Of a stretch of 64,000 nt of DNA, positions 36,791 through 45,232 are shown in pieces. The stretch spans positions 1-64,000 of the forward strand of contig JAGYJQ010000004.1 of the NCBI GenBank assembly GCA_018401935.1. Reading direction: 5' to 3'. Each line of letters starts with the position of its first letter. Within the stretch, counting starts at the first letter, position 1. The notes beneath the pieces were generated by a model that made no database searches, was not told where the DNA came from, and worked only from the letters and a program-made list of their open reading frames with translations. This DNA comes from Balneolaceae bacterium (GTDB lineage: Bacteria; Bacteroidota; Rhodothermia; Balneolales; Balneolaceae). The position numbers and the translations under genes were made by a program.

Positions 36791-37684
36791 ATGAAAAACT
36801 CAGCTAAATACATTGCCGATCGTATCAGGTTAATGATTGCAACCAAGCAGTTTCAAGTTGGGGAGGCTTTGCCATCTACCCGAGAATTGGGTCGGCAGTT
36901 AGAGGCTAGTTTTCATACCGTTCGCAAAGCCTATCACTCCTTGGCTGAGGAAGGACTACTGAAAAGTGAGAAAGGAAAAGGCTTTTTGGTGATGCGCCAG
37001 CGAACACTATTGGACAAGGAACAGCGATTAGAAGTAGGAGGTGCCAAAGTACAATCACTGGTTGAGGAGTTGGTGGGTTATGGCTTGGATGATGCCGAGA
37101 TTGAGTTGTTATTTCAGGAGCAGTTGGACTACATGGATTGGCCCGATCGGATACAAAGCTGTGCATGTGTGGGGGAAAATGCCGAAATGGCTTCGATGCT
37201 CTCCACGGCCATTCGTGCTCAAGTGGGGGTGAAAAGTGAACAGGTTCTGGTCAGTGAGTATGAAAAAGCAGCTACCTATGACGCGATTTTTATTCCTATA
37301 CGGTTTATGAGTCAGTTTCGTCCTTTGCAGGAACATACCTTGGTTATACCGATTATTTACCATTATGACCCTGAACTTATTTTATCCGTAACCGAACGGG
37401 CAAGTCTACAAACCATAGGTCTTGTGACCGCACAGGAGGATAGCATCCCAAAGATCATCAATGAGCTTAAACCCACCTTAGCCTTTGATGGCTCATTTGT
37501 CGCGGGGAGCATATACGGGAAATCACTTCCATTATTTGTGCGGGATACCGATTTAATCTTATATACCCCTGAGAGTGCCCGTCTTGTTGAACAAAAAATT
37601 CCGGAAAAAAACCGTCTTAAATTGGCTTATAGATTAAGTGATCGAAGTGCTGAGATGATTCGTAACGAACTTTGGGAGCAATAA
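36791..37684 (+). CDS. GntR-type transcriptional regulator, unusual C-terminus
   Basis: 297 residues. Residues 1-75 form a GntR winged helix (KYIADRIRLMIATKQFQVGEALPSTRELGRQLEASFHTVRKAYHSLAEEGLLKSEKGKGFLV). A helical linker (QSLVEELVGYGLDDAEIELLFQEQLDYM) follows, like that in the YtrA subclass. The rest looks alpha/beta (CACVGENAEMASMLSTAIRAQVGVKSEQVLV...DAIFIPIRFMSQFRPL), recalling a periplasmic-binding or response-type sensor domain rather than FadR or UTRA; I cannot place it in a named subfamily. The helicase start lies 5 bases after its stop, so the two genes are probably one operon. Confidence 0.82.
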   Translation: MKNSAKYIADRIRLMIATKQFQVGEALPSTRELGRQLEASFHTVRKAYHSLAEEGLLKSEKGKGFLVMRQRTLLDKEQRLEVGGAKVQSLVEELVGYGLDDAEIELLFQEQLDYMDWPDRIQSCACVGENAEMASMLSTAIRAQVGVKSEQVLVSEYEKAATYDAIFIPIRFMSQFRPLQEHTLVIPIIYHYDPELILSVTERASLQTIGLVTAQEDSIPKIINELKPTLAFDGSFVAGSIYGKSLPLFVRDTDLILYTPESARLVEQKIPEKNRLKLAYRLSDRSAEMIRNELWEQ

Positions 37685-37689
37685 AAGAT

Positions 37690-39711
37690 ATGCCCAAAGC
37701 GCATAAAGACCTCAGTAACGTAATACAACAAGCCTTAGAAGCGATCGATAGCGAGTTAGAAGCAGTTCGGTCCCTGCCTTCTAGAGAGTGGCTTTACAAT
37801 GGCCAGAAAAAAACAGATCGAGGGCAGTATGTCTACGGATTTGAGACCAATCAACTAGGCCTGCGTTTTGCTGATCAGGTCAAAGCGCGATTTCAAGGTC
37901 AAAACAAGGGTAGCTCAGCTGAGCAAGACAAAGAGGGGTGGAAAGCCGTTGAAATTTTAGAGTTCAAAGAGGGTGTCATTTGGATAGAATTTGATAAGGA
38001 TTTCGGTGTAGAAATCGATCGGGTAGAAGTTGAATGGGAGAATGATTTTGTTTGGATAAAACTTCGAGAGCAATTGGAACTACTACAGGAGCAGCAGGCT
38101 AGTAGTAAGAAAAACGAACAAAGTATTGCCTTGTTGGAACAAATGTTGGATTTGGATAAGGGACCGCTTCACGAAGAAGAACCTATTCAGACAGCTGATT
38201 TAGGGCGGTTTAATCCTTCACAGAGGCAGGCCATACAATTGGCTATGCGAGAGCCCATACTTTATATCTGGGGCCCACCTGGAACTGGGAAGACGGCAAG
38301 TATAGGTAGAATGGTGGCGGAATACCTTAGGCAGGGCAAAAAAGTACTCATGGTATCGAATACCAACAGGGCTGTAGACGTAAGTTTATTAAGTGTGCTA
38401 CAGTCCATCAAGGAAATTGGCTTACACCAACACTCTACGTCCGTTTCGCGGTTTGGAGATCCTTGGTTGGATGACGAGCGTTTAGAGGAACATTCTTTTG
38501 AAGCTCAAATGGAAAAAGAGTTGGAGCAGCGTAAACTTCGAGCCGCACAGTGGGATTCATTATTACGCCGTTATGAGAAAGCCCAAGATGCGGTGGATCA
38601 TTTGATGGATAAGGATGAACCTATACCCAATGCATTAGAGCAAGAGTGCCAAGAGTTAGGCAAGCGGGTTGATGATGTTGGGGGGGTAGCATTTTTAGAA
38701 CAGGAAGTTGAACGACTCTCAACGGTGAATGAGCGACACGAACTAAAAAAAAGAAACTTGGTGGCGACTACCTTGGCTAAAGTATGCACCTCGGAGTTAT
38801 TTTTCGGGCTAAAATTTGATGCGGTAGTCGTGGATGAGGCATCCATGGCGAACATGGCATTTTTGCTTGTCATGGCGTCAAAAGCAAAATCTCATGTGGT
38901 TATTACTGGAGACCCGATGCAATTACCACCCATAGCGATCACTGAAGATATAGAGGCACGTACCTTTCTAGAACAAGATATATTCACCTGGGTTGCAGAC
39001 GCCAAAGACAGCTCTCAACTTTTTGATTGGCACGATCAGTATCCAAACAACACCGCTTTTTTTGATACACAGTATCGACTTCAATCAGATTTGGCAGGGG
39101 TCATCTCAAAGGTATTTTACGAGGGTAGACTTAAAAGTGAAGAGCTTGACCTACAACCAGAGAATTCAGGTGAATCGGATGCGTGGTTTCAAGCTTCTGT
39201 AGCGCTAGTAAACACGGGTAAATATAGTCCTGAGCTCATACAAGACAAAAGTGAGCGCGGGTTTAGGCCAGCTAATGAGGTTCATCAACGCGTTATGATG
39301 GAGTCAGTGGAACGGTTACTGAAAAAATATGATGCCTCACAAATTGGCTTAATAGTACCGTTCCGATATTCCGTATATCAGTATCGTACGGCACTCAGGG
39401 AAAGTATTTTATCCGGGGCACTTGGTATAGAGGTGGGGACTATTCATACCTTTCAGGGTAGGGAGAAAGAGGCCATTATTTTAGATACCATTATGACTGC
39501 AGAAATTCAATATGGGAGAAGGCGTGATTATAGCGTGCGTCCTTTTGACGAAACAAAGAATGGGATGGCAGTGCCCCGACTATTAAACGTGGCTTGTACA
39601 CGGAGTAAGAAGCTTTTAGTGGTCATTGCTGATATGAACCATATGAAAAAAGTTTACCGAGGTAAATTTATGGCCCGATTTTTAGATGCCCTTTCTGAAA
39701 TTTCTTTGTAA
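37690..39711 (+). CDS. UPF1-like SF1 helicase (DNA2/NAM7 type)
   Basis: 673 residues. An N-terminal region of ~150 residues (including FKEGVIWIEFDKDFGVEIDRVEVEWENDFVWIKLREQLELL, a small beta-domain) precedes the two RecA folds. Motif I GPPGTGKT at 195-202, motif Ia VSNTNRAVDVSLL, motif II DEAS near 383, motif III GDPMQLPPI (about 408), motif V GTIHTFQGREKEAII (about 584) and motif VI NVACTRSKKLLVV are all present. A glutamine (FNPSQRQAI) provides the Q motif. It resembles bacterial SF1B helicases of unknown substrate. ATG 37690 is preferred over a TTG that overlaps the regulator gene. Confidence 0.9.
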   Translation: MPKAHKDLSNVIQQALEAIDSELEAVRSLPSREWLYNGQKKTDRGQYVYGFETNQLGLRFADQVKARFQGQNKGSSAEQDKEGWKAVEILEFKEGVIWIEFDKDFGVEIDRVEVEWENDFVWIKLREQLELLQEQQASSKKNEQSIALLEQMLDLDKGPLHEEEPIQTADLGRFNPSQRQAIQLAMREPILYIWGPPGTGKTASIGRMVAEYLRQGKKVLMVSNTNRAVDVSLLSVLQSIKEIGLHQHSTSVSRFGDPWLDDERLEEHSFEAQMEKELEQRKLRAAQWDSLLRRYEKAQDAVDHLMDKDEPIPNALEQECQELGKRVDDVGGVAFLEQEVERLSTVNERHELKKRNLVATTLAKVCTSELFFGLKFDAVVVDEASMANMAFLLVMASKAKSHVVITGDPMQLPPIAITEDIEARTFLEQDIFTWVADAKDSSQLFDWHDQYPNNTAFFDTQYRLQSDLAGVISKVFYEGRLKSEELDLQPENSGESDAWFQASVALVNTGKYSPELIQDKSERGFRPANEVHQRVMMESVERLLKKYDASQIGLIVPFRYSVYQYRTALRESILSGALGIEVGTIHTFQGREKEAIILDTIMTAEIQYGRRRDYSVRPFDETKNGMAVPRLLNVACTRSKKLLVVIADMNHMKKVYRGKFMARFLDALSEISL

Positions 39712-39718
39712 AAAATGA

Positions 39719-39751
39719 TTTGCTCAAGAGGTGCAGATGGCCTTATATTTG
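39719..39751 (+). promoter_or_regulatory. Bacteroidota-type promoter before the tRNA array
   Basis: TTTG (39719-39722) and TATATTTG (39744-39751), 21 bases apart, match the -33 TTTG / -7 TAnnTTTG promoter of Bacteroidota. A start near 39758 would give about 16 bases of leader before the first tRNA-like unit. The promoter immediately follows the helicase stop. Confidence 0.7.
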
Positions 39752-39773
39752 TAATCCTTCTGAGGAAGGTTTA

Positions 39774-40150
39774 GCGGGAATAGCTCAGTGGTAGAGCATC
39801 CCGATAAATCGGGACCAAGGTTGGGTTGGACAAAGCTCATACTTTTTTCCATATTGACATATTAGTTTAGCGGGAATAGCTCAGTGGTAGAGCATCCCGA
39901 TAAATCGGGACCAAGGTTGGGTTGGACAAAGCTCATACTTTTTTCCATATTGACATATTAGTTTAGCGGGAATAGCTCAGTGGTAGAGCATCCCGATAAA
40001 TCGGGACCAAGGTTGGGTTGGACAAAGCTCATACTTTTTCCATATTGACATATTAGTTTAGCGGGAATAGCTCAGTGGTAGAGCATCCCGATAAATCACC
40101 AAGGTTGGGTTGACAAAGCTCATACTTTTCCATATTGACATATTAGTTTA
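39774..40150 (+). repeat. Four tandem units with the 5' third of a tRNA
   Basis: Units start at 39774, 39870, 39966 and 40061 (96, 96, 95 and 90 bases). Each opens with the first 25 bases of a glycine-type tRNA (GCGGGAATAGCTCAGTGGTA, then GAGCA), i.e. acceptor 5' strand plus D arm. The anticodon 5' strand is then replaced by the palindrome TCCCGATAAATCGGGA, followed by CCAAGGTTGGG, which resembles the 3' side of a glycine anticodon arm, and an AT-rich tail ending TATTAGTTTA. The T arm and acceptor 3' strand are missing, so none folds as a tRNA. A T run in the tail shortens through copies 1-4 (6, 6, 5, 4) and copy 4 lacks more bases, as in sequencing indels. Confidence 0.9.
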
Positions 40151-40221
40151 GCGGGAATAGCTCAGTGGTAGAGCAATAACCTTGCTGCGGTTAGTCGCGA
40201 GTTCGAATCTCGTTTCCCGCT
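40151..40221 (+). tRNA. tRNA with glycine-type body, anticodon reads GCU
   Basis: The only complete cloverleaf here. Acceptor GCGGGAA pairs with TTCCCGC; D arm GCTC/GAGC; T arm GCGAG/CTCGT around TTCGAAT; discriminator T, no encoded CCA. The body, including G1-C72 and U73, is that of bacterial tRNA-Gly. The anticodon stem reads TAACC/GGTTA and its loop TTGCTGC places GCU where tRNA-Gly has GCC. GCU would read serine AGC/AGU codons, but the long variable arm of tRNA-Ser is absent. There is one extra base before the anticodon stem and only three in the variable loop, so a damaged or miscalled tRNA-Gly(GCC) is most likely. Confidence 0.75.
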
Positions 40222-41278
40222 CAATAAAGCGGGCGAATCAGCGAAAATCTGGTTGCCCTTTTTATTCTGATTGCCGAAGATGAGTTGGGGTCGTCCCGCG
40301 TGCGGGAAATCTCGTTTCCTGCTCAATAAAGGGCAATCAGCGAAAATCTGGTTGCCCTTTTTGTTCTGATTGCCGAAGATGAGTTGGGGTCAAACCCGCG
40401 CGTAAGTGGAAATCTCGTTTCCGCTCAGAAATAAAGGGCAATCAGCGAAAATCTGGTTGCCCTTTTGTTCTGATTGCCAGCGATGAGTTGGGGGTCGTCC
40501 CGCGTGCGGGAAACTTCGTTTCCCGCTCAGAATAAAGGGCAATCAGCGAAAATCTGGTTGCCCTTTTTTGTTCTGGATTGCCGAAGACAGTTGGGGTCGT
40601 TCCGCGTGCGGGAAATCTCGTTTCCCGCTCGAAATAAAGGGCAATCAGCGAAATCTGGTTGCCCTTTTTGTTCTGATTGCTGAAGATGAGTTGGGGTCGT
40701 CCCTGCGTGCGGGAAATCTCGTTTCCCGCCTGAAATAAAGGGCAATCAGCGAAAATCTGTTGCCCTTTATTCTGATTGCCGAAGATGAGTTGGGGTCGTC
40801 CTGCGTGCGGGAAATCTCGCTTCGCTCAAAATAAAAGGGCAATCAGCGAAAATCTGGCTTGCCCTTTTTATTCTAAGATTGCCGAAGATGAGTTGGGGTC
40901 AAACCGCGTGCGGGAAATCTCGTTTCCCGCTCAAATAAAGGGCAATCAGCGAAAATCTGGTTGCCCTTTTTTGTTCTGATTGCCGAAGATGAGTTGGGGG
41001 TCGTCCCGCGTGCGGGAAATCTCGTTTCCCGCTCAAATAAAGGGCAATCAGCGAAAATCTGGTTGCCCTTTTTTATTCTGATTGCCGAAGATGAGTTGGG
41101 GGTCGTCCCGCGTGCGGGAAATCTCGTTTCCCGCTCAAATAAAGGGCAATCAGCGAAAATCTGGTTGCCCTTTTTTGTTCTGATTGCCGAAGATGAGTTG
41201 GGGTCGTCCCGCGTGCGGGAAATCTCGTTTCCCGCTCAAATAAAGGGCAATCAGCGAAAATCTGGTTGCCCTTTTTTT
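40222..41278 (+). repeat. Eleven ~102-bp units with tRNA 3' end and terminator hairpin
   Basis: The anchor GGGCAATCAGCGAAAATCTG (or a close variant) recurs at 40230, 40331, 40436, 40537, 40639, 40740, 40837, 40940, 41042, 41144 and 41245, spacing 97-105 and mostly 101-102. Each unit carries AGGGCAA...TTGCCCT followed by 3-8 T (terminator-like), CTGATTGCC (able to pair instead with GGCAATCAG), GAAGATGAGTTGGGGTC, CCCGCGTGCGGG, and GCGGGAAATCTCGTTTCCCG plus CTC. The last is the tRNA 5' acceptor strand fused directly to the end of the T arm and 3' acceptor strand. The last three units are almost identical; the middle ones carry many small indels. There are no unique spacers, so this is not CRISPR. 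Confidence 0.92.
41245..41277. terminator. Last array hairpin, possible two-way terminator
   Basis: GGGCAA pairs with TTGCCC, followed by eight T on the plus strand; on the minus strand the same stem is followed by TTTATTT. It lies about 95 bases past the stop of the minus-strand ThuA gene and could end that transcript as well as any plus-strand transcript leaving the array. Confidence 0.6.
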
Positions 41279-41369
41279 TATCCCCCATAAAACCCATGCT
41301 TCGATACAATATCATAGCTGGGATATCCTACCGAAGCTCAGAAGGCTTATTTCAATGGACCAGACTGAC

Positions 41370-44300
41370 CTACTTCAATAGTAAGAGTTTACGTACTAAC
41401 ATCTGTCCATCAAAGTCTAGACGGTATAAATACATACCACTAGAGTAGTTTGATGCATTAAACCGGAGGCTGTGAGAACCAGCTCCCCGTTGCTCGTTGA
41501 CAAGTACCTCCACTTGCTGCCCCAACATATTGTACATGGCTAATTTCACATGCCCACTATTTGGCAAACTAAAATCAATTTGAGTGCTTGGATTAAACGG
41601 ATTGGGGTAGTTCTGGGCTAAGTGAAAATCCGAGGGTACTTGTGACTCTACTTCATTATTGACTTGAAGGACTTCGGTATCCGGAATCAAGGATTTTGAA
41701 GGAATTACATTCGTTGGATTTGACCCACTCCATCGAAGAAACATGCCTGCTTGGCCCGCAGTATGTTCGTATTCCACCTTTATCTTGTTAGTTGAGTTTG
41801 CCGTCAAATTAATGTTACCGGTCTGGGTTGAATTCTCGTCGATTATCATCTCGTCATTTAACCATACGCGCGCTTTACCGTTTATGGGATCGCTGTAGAA
41901 TCGGTAAAAACCAAACGTTTCAACCTTTAGCTCACCTTCCCAACGCACACTAAAGCCAGTGGCAGGAATATCCGAATCAGGACCACGAGTTCCCCAATTA
42001 AAAGCGATCATGGGATCTTTGCGAACGATCTGGTCTCCAGTAAAATCATTGTTCGAGAAATAGGTCGCTGCCAATCCACGCAGTGAATCCTGATGGCTTT
42101 GAGCAATGCCCTTCCCATGAAAATCTATCCAGTTTATATTCCCAAGCCCACTACTGCCAGCGTTACTTTTAAATACAACATACACATCTCTTGCACCTCC
42201 TGGGTTGTTTAACTTCCCTGTAAAATAGTCGTAGCTTTGCCAACCACCTGTTATTTGGGTCCCCACAGTAGCAATTAAGGGTCCATCTACAGCATCTACA
42301 CGAACTTCTAAATTGGCTGCGGTTTGTTGAGCGGCATATCGCATGGTAATGAAATCAATCCCCTCAAAATTCATAGGACCAAATTTTAGAGCTGAATTTT
42401 GGTTAGCAAACCCTATGTTCAATCCACCGCCTAAAAAGTCACCGGTATTTTCGGTTTGCAGGTCAACAAATTCAACGGCATGTTGTGCTTGTTTGCGCTT
42501 TAAATTGAGCACCACCACATCGCTACCTCGTAGAGGAGCGCCAAGGCCTGCGCCATCATCTTCGAAGGAAGCTCCCAATACATAAAATACGTTATCAGGA
42601 CCATCTCCATGTGTTTCGGCTTCGAAGCTGCCTAGACAGCCATTTCTGGGGCCGGTTCCATGAGCATGGTCATCATGTCCAATCGATGGTTCAACCACCA
42701 CGTCTTCACAAGCAATGCCGTCCCCAATGCTCCCTTGTTCGGCGTCTTCTACCTGAACTTCATATTCAATTATGTCGAAATCTTCGTAGAACCCCCCATT
42801 CAAAGGTTTAACAATAGTCACTTCGGGTGCACTATTACCTACCACAATTTCAACTTGTGCAACCGAAGAAGCACCATCTTGATCGCTAACGGTCAAGGTA
42901 GCCAAATAATCTCCGTTCTCGGTATAGGTATAACTGGCATTCGCTGTTGCCGCATCTTCGGTCTGGTCTCCATCAAAATCCCAAGAATACTGTAAAGCGT
43001 CCCCGTCTGGATCCGATGAATCTTCCCCTCTAAATTCAACGGTTAATGGGGCCATTCCACTTTGGATATTAGACGTCGCTCGCGCAGTAGGGGTACGATT
43101 AGCAAGATTTTGAGCGAATTCTATTTTGATGATACGATCATCTGGGTTATCCTCGAAAAATCCAGTACCCCACTCTATTATATACATGGCACCATCAGGG
43201 CCGATCTGCATGTCAATGGGGCGAATGAGTGGCTCACTTTGGAAAAATGGATTAATCTGGAAAAGTTCACCTTCCTCATTAAATCGGATTTCTTTCACCC
43301 AGTTTCGAGTCCATTCTAAAATAAAGAGGGAACCATCATAGTATTCGGGTAAACTTCCTGTTTCGACCAAGGTGGAGTCATAATAAAAATAATCCCCAGC
43401 AATCGCGGTACGTTGCCCACTACCAAGTTCAGGCCATTTTTCTGTAAACCCATAGGTATAGGCAATCCAAGCGGGTAAGGCAGGCGGTAAGCTATCCACC
43501 CCTGTGTTGTTTGGGGAGTTATTAATAGGTTCTGCACAATTATAGGCAGGACCTGAGCTTCCTGTGGCAAAATCGTATTCGCGGTACGGTAGATTTTCAG
43601 CAATACAAAAGGGCCATCCAAAGTTACCTGCAGTAGTGGTGCGGTTAAATTCGTCATATCCCTTTGGGCCTCTTGCCCCATTATCACCGCTGGCATCAGG
43701 ACCTACATCACCCCATACGAGTTCACCAGTACGCTTATTTACAGCCATTCGAAACGGATTTCGAGTACCCATCACGTACACTTCAGGTAAGCCCTCTTCT
43801 TCGGTGGCAAACAGATTTCCCTCAGGAATAGTGTAACTACCATCTTCTTGCGGGCGGATACGCAAGATTTTCCCTCTAAGATCGTGCGTATTCCCAGAGG
43901 TGGCTTGCGCGTCAAAATAAGCTCTTCCTGGACGCTCATCAATTGGAGCGAAACCGTCGGCCTCAAATGGATTGACATTATCGCCTGTGGTAATATATAA
44001 ATCCCCATTGGGCCCAAATTCTAAATCACCACCTGAATGACAGCATTGATCACGTTGAGTTGGGATTCGGAGCATAATAATCTCGGAATTCATATTCAGT
44101 GTTTCCCCATCAAATGTAAATCGAGAAACTCGTTGTTCACTCACGCTGCGAGGGGAATAAAACACATAAACATAACTGTTGGTCTGGAAATCTGGATCTA
44201 ATACGATACCCAAAAGCCCATCTTCACGACCACTATCCACATCAAATTCGGCCGCAATACTATTTAACCCGGTAGATTTTTTCCATAATTTCATTTTCCC

Positions 44301-45149
44301 ACCTCGTTCAATATAGAGCACATCAAAATTAGGAAGTACGGCCAGTGCCATTGGAAAGGAGGGTTTTCCATCGATGACCGTAACTTGATACTGCCGGTCA
44401 TTCGTCGCATCAAATTCACCTTTGATATCCCCGGAGGCATACATAATTCCGCCCAAGATATGCTTCAAGAAATCAGACTCAGAATAAGACTCGTCGGTAT
44501 GTCCCCCGCCGGTATACCAAGAGCGACCCCCATCAAATTCATGCATCCAAGCTATGGGGTGATCGTAGCCCATATTTCCACCAGAATAACTACTCTCATC
44601 CAGCGTAGCCAAGACATGTACCTTGCCCCTAGGATTTTCGGTGTAGTTATACCATTCGTCGGTGCGCTCCCAATATTCTGGAAGGTGCTTGGTAGAAGGA
44701 TGAATTCTATCCGCAACCTCGATAGTAGCGGTTTGAATGGCTGGGTGGCTATCGAAATAAGCCCCTACTAATTCCCCATACCATGGCCAATTGTATTCGG
44801 TATCGGAAGCGGAGTGTATGCCAACAAAACCACCACCATTTCGGATATAACGTTCAAATGCATCTTGTTGATTGCGATTTAGAACATCACCTGTGGTGCT
44901 TAGAAAGATAATAGCTTCGTATTGTTGAAGATTTTCAAAGGTGAAGGCCGAAGCATCTTCTGTAGCTTCAACAATGAAGCCATTTTCGTTACCTAATTGC
45001 TCAATAGCCGCAATACCGGCAGGTATGGAACTATGCCGGAATCCTTCGGTTTTTGAAAACACCAATACTTTAAAGGTGTGAGCAAAGCTTGATGCACTAA
45101 AAAGTACGATTAGTGAAAGTAGAGAGAATAGTCGTAATCCAGTTTTCAT
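41370..45149 (-). CDS. Secreted ThuA / sorbosone-dehydrogenase / PKD / CBM / PA14 protein
   Basis: 1259 residues. Order: signal peptide 1-23; ThuA-like domain 27-240 (FSKTEGFRHSSI, GGGFVGIHSASDTEYNW); a glucose/sorbosone dehydrogenase-type six-bladed propeller 260-680 (EDGLLGIVLDPDF, HSGGDLEFGPNGDLYITTGD, LRGKILRI, GTRNPFRMA); PKD 690-770 (YSWDFDGD); a CBM6-like module about 885-1015; PA14 1025-1145 (GLAATYFSNNDFTG, PATGFSVRWEGEL); and a T9SS C-terminal domain 1175-1259. Exported across the outer membrane by T9SS. Both enzyme folds act on sugars, the dehydrogenase probably with PQQ, so oxidation of a glucan-derived sugar is likely. It is third in a GH16-GH5-ThuA run. Confidence 0.92.
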   Translation of the reverse strand: MKTGLRLFSLLSLIVLFSASSFAHTFKVLVFSKTEGFRHSSIPAGIAAIEQLGNENGFIVEATEDASAFTFENLQQYEAIIFLSTTGDVLNRNQQDAFERYIRNGGGFVGIHSASDTEYNWPWYGELVGAYFDSHPAIQTATIEVADRIHPSTKHLPEYWERTDEWYNYTENPRGKVHVLATLDESSYSGGNMGYDHPIAWMHEFDGGRSWYTGGGHTDESYSESDFLKHILGGIMYASGDIKGEFDATNDRQYQVTVIDGKPSFPMALAVLPNFDVLYIERGGKMKLWKKSTGLNSIAAEFDVDSGREDGLLGIVLDPDFQTNSYVYVFYSPRSVSEQRVSRFTFDGETLNMNSEIIMLRIPTQRDQCCHSGGDLEFGPNGDLYITTGDNVNPFEADGFAPIDERPGRAYFDAQATSGNTHDLRGKILRIRPQEDGSYTIPEGNLFATEEEGLPEVYVMGTRNPFRMAVNKRTGELVWGDVGPDASGDNGARGPKGYDEFNRTTTAGNFGWPFCIAENLPYREYDFATGSSGPAYNCAEPINNSPNNTGVDSLPPALPAWIAYTYGFTEKWPELGSGQRTAIAGDYFYYDSTLVETGSLPEYYDGSLFILEWTRNWVKEIRFNEEGELFQINPFFQSEPLIRPIDMQIGPDGAMYIIEWGTGFFEDNPDDRIIKIEFAQNLANRTPTARATSNIQSGMAPLTVEFRGEDSSDPDGDALQYSWDFDGDQTEDAATANASYTYTENGDYLATLTVSDQDGASSVAQVEIVVGNSAPEVTIVKPLNGGFYEDFDIIEYEVQVEDAEQGSIGDGIACEDVVVEPSIGHDDHAHGTGPRNGCLGSFEAETHGDGPDNVFYVLGASFEDDGAGLGAPLRGSDVVVLNLKRKQAQHAVEFVDLQTENTGDFLGGGLNIGFANQNSALKFGPMNFEGIDFITMRYAAQQTAANLEVRVDAVDGPLIATVGTQITGGWQSYDYFTGKLNNPGGARDVYVVFKSNAGSSGLGNINWIDFHGKGIAQSHQDSLRGLAATYFSNNDFTGDQIVRKDPMIAFNWGTRGPDSDIPATGFSVRWEGELKVETFGFYRFYSDPINGKARVWLNDEMIIDENSTQTGNINLTANSTNKIKVEYEHTAGQAGMFLRWSGSNPTNVIPSKSLIPDTEVLQVNNEVESQVPSDFHLAQNYPNPFNPSTQIDFSLPNSGHVKLAMYNMLGQQVEVLVNEQRGAGSHSLRFNASNYSSGMYLYRLDFDGQMLVRKLLLLK

Positions 45150-45232
45150 GGAAATGAATAGTTTTTGTGTTGAATAATTTAGATTGGGATTGAACCCATT
45201 CTTTGGATGTGTGAATATGACTTGGACGAATC

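Noticed and set aside
39774-40150. Four separate tRNA genes
   Set aside because: Only the acceptor 5' strand and D arm are present; T arm and acceptor 3' strand are missing in each unit.
40222-41278. CRISPR array
   Set aside because: Units are ~102 bases, fully repeated with no unique spacers, and contain tRNA pieces and terminators. No cas genes are nearby.
40474-41315. Short open frames of 60-110 codons in the repeat array (both strands)
   Set aside because: The ~102-base unit is a multiple of three, so frames run through copies by chance. The peptide repeats every 34 residues and has no gene-like features.
39701-41369. Insertion sequence or integrated element at the tRNA
   Set aside because: No integrase or transposase gene and no flanking target duplication are visible.
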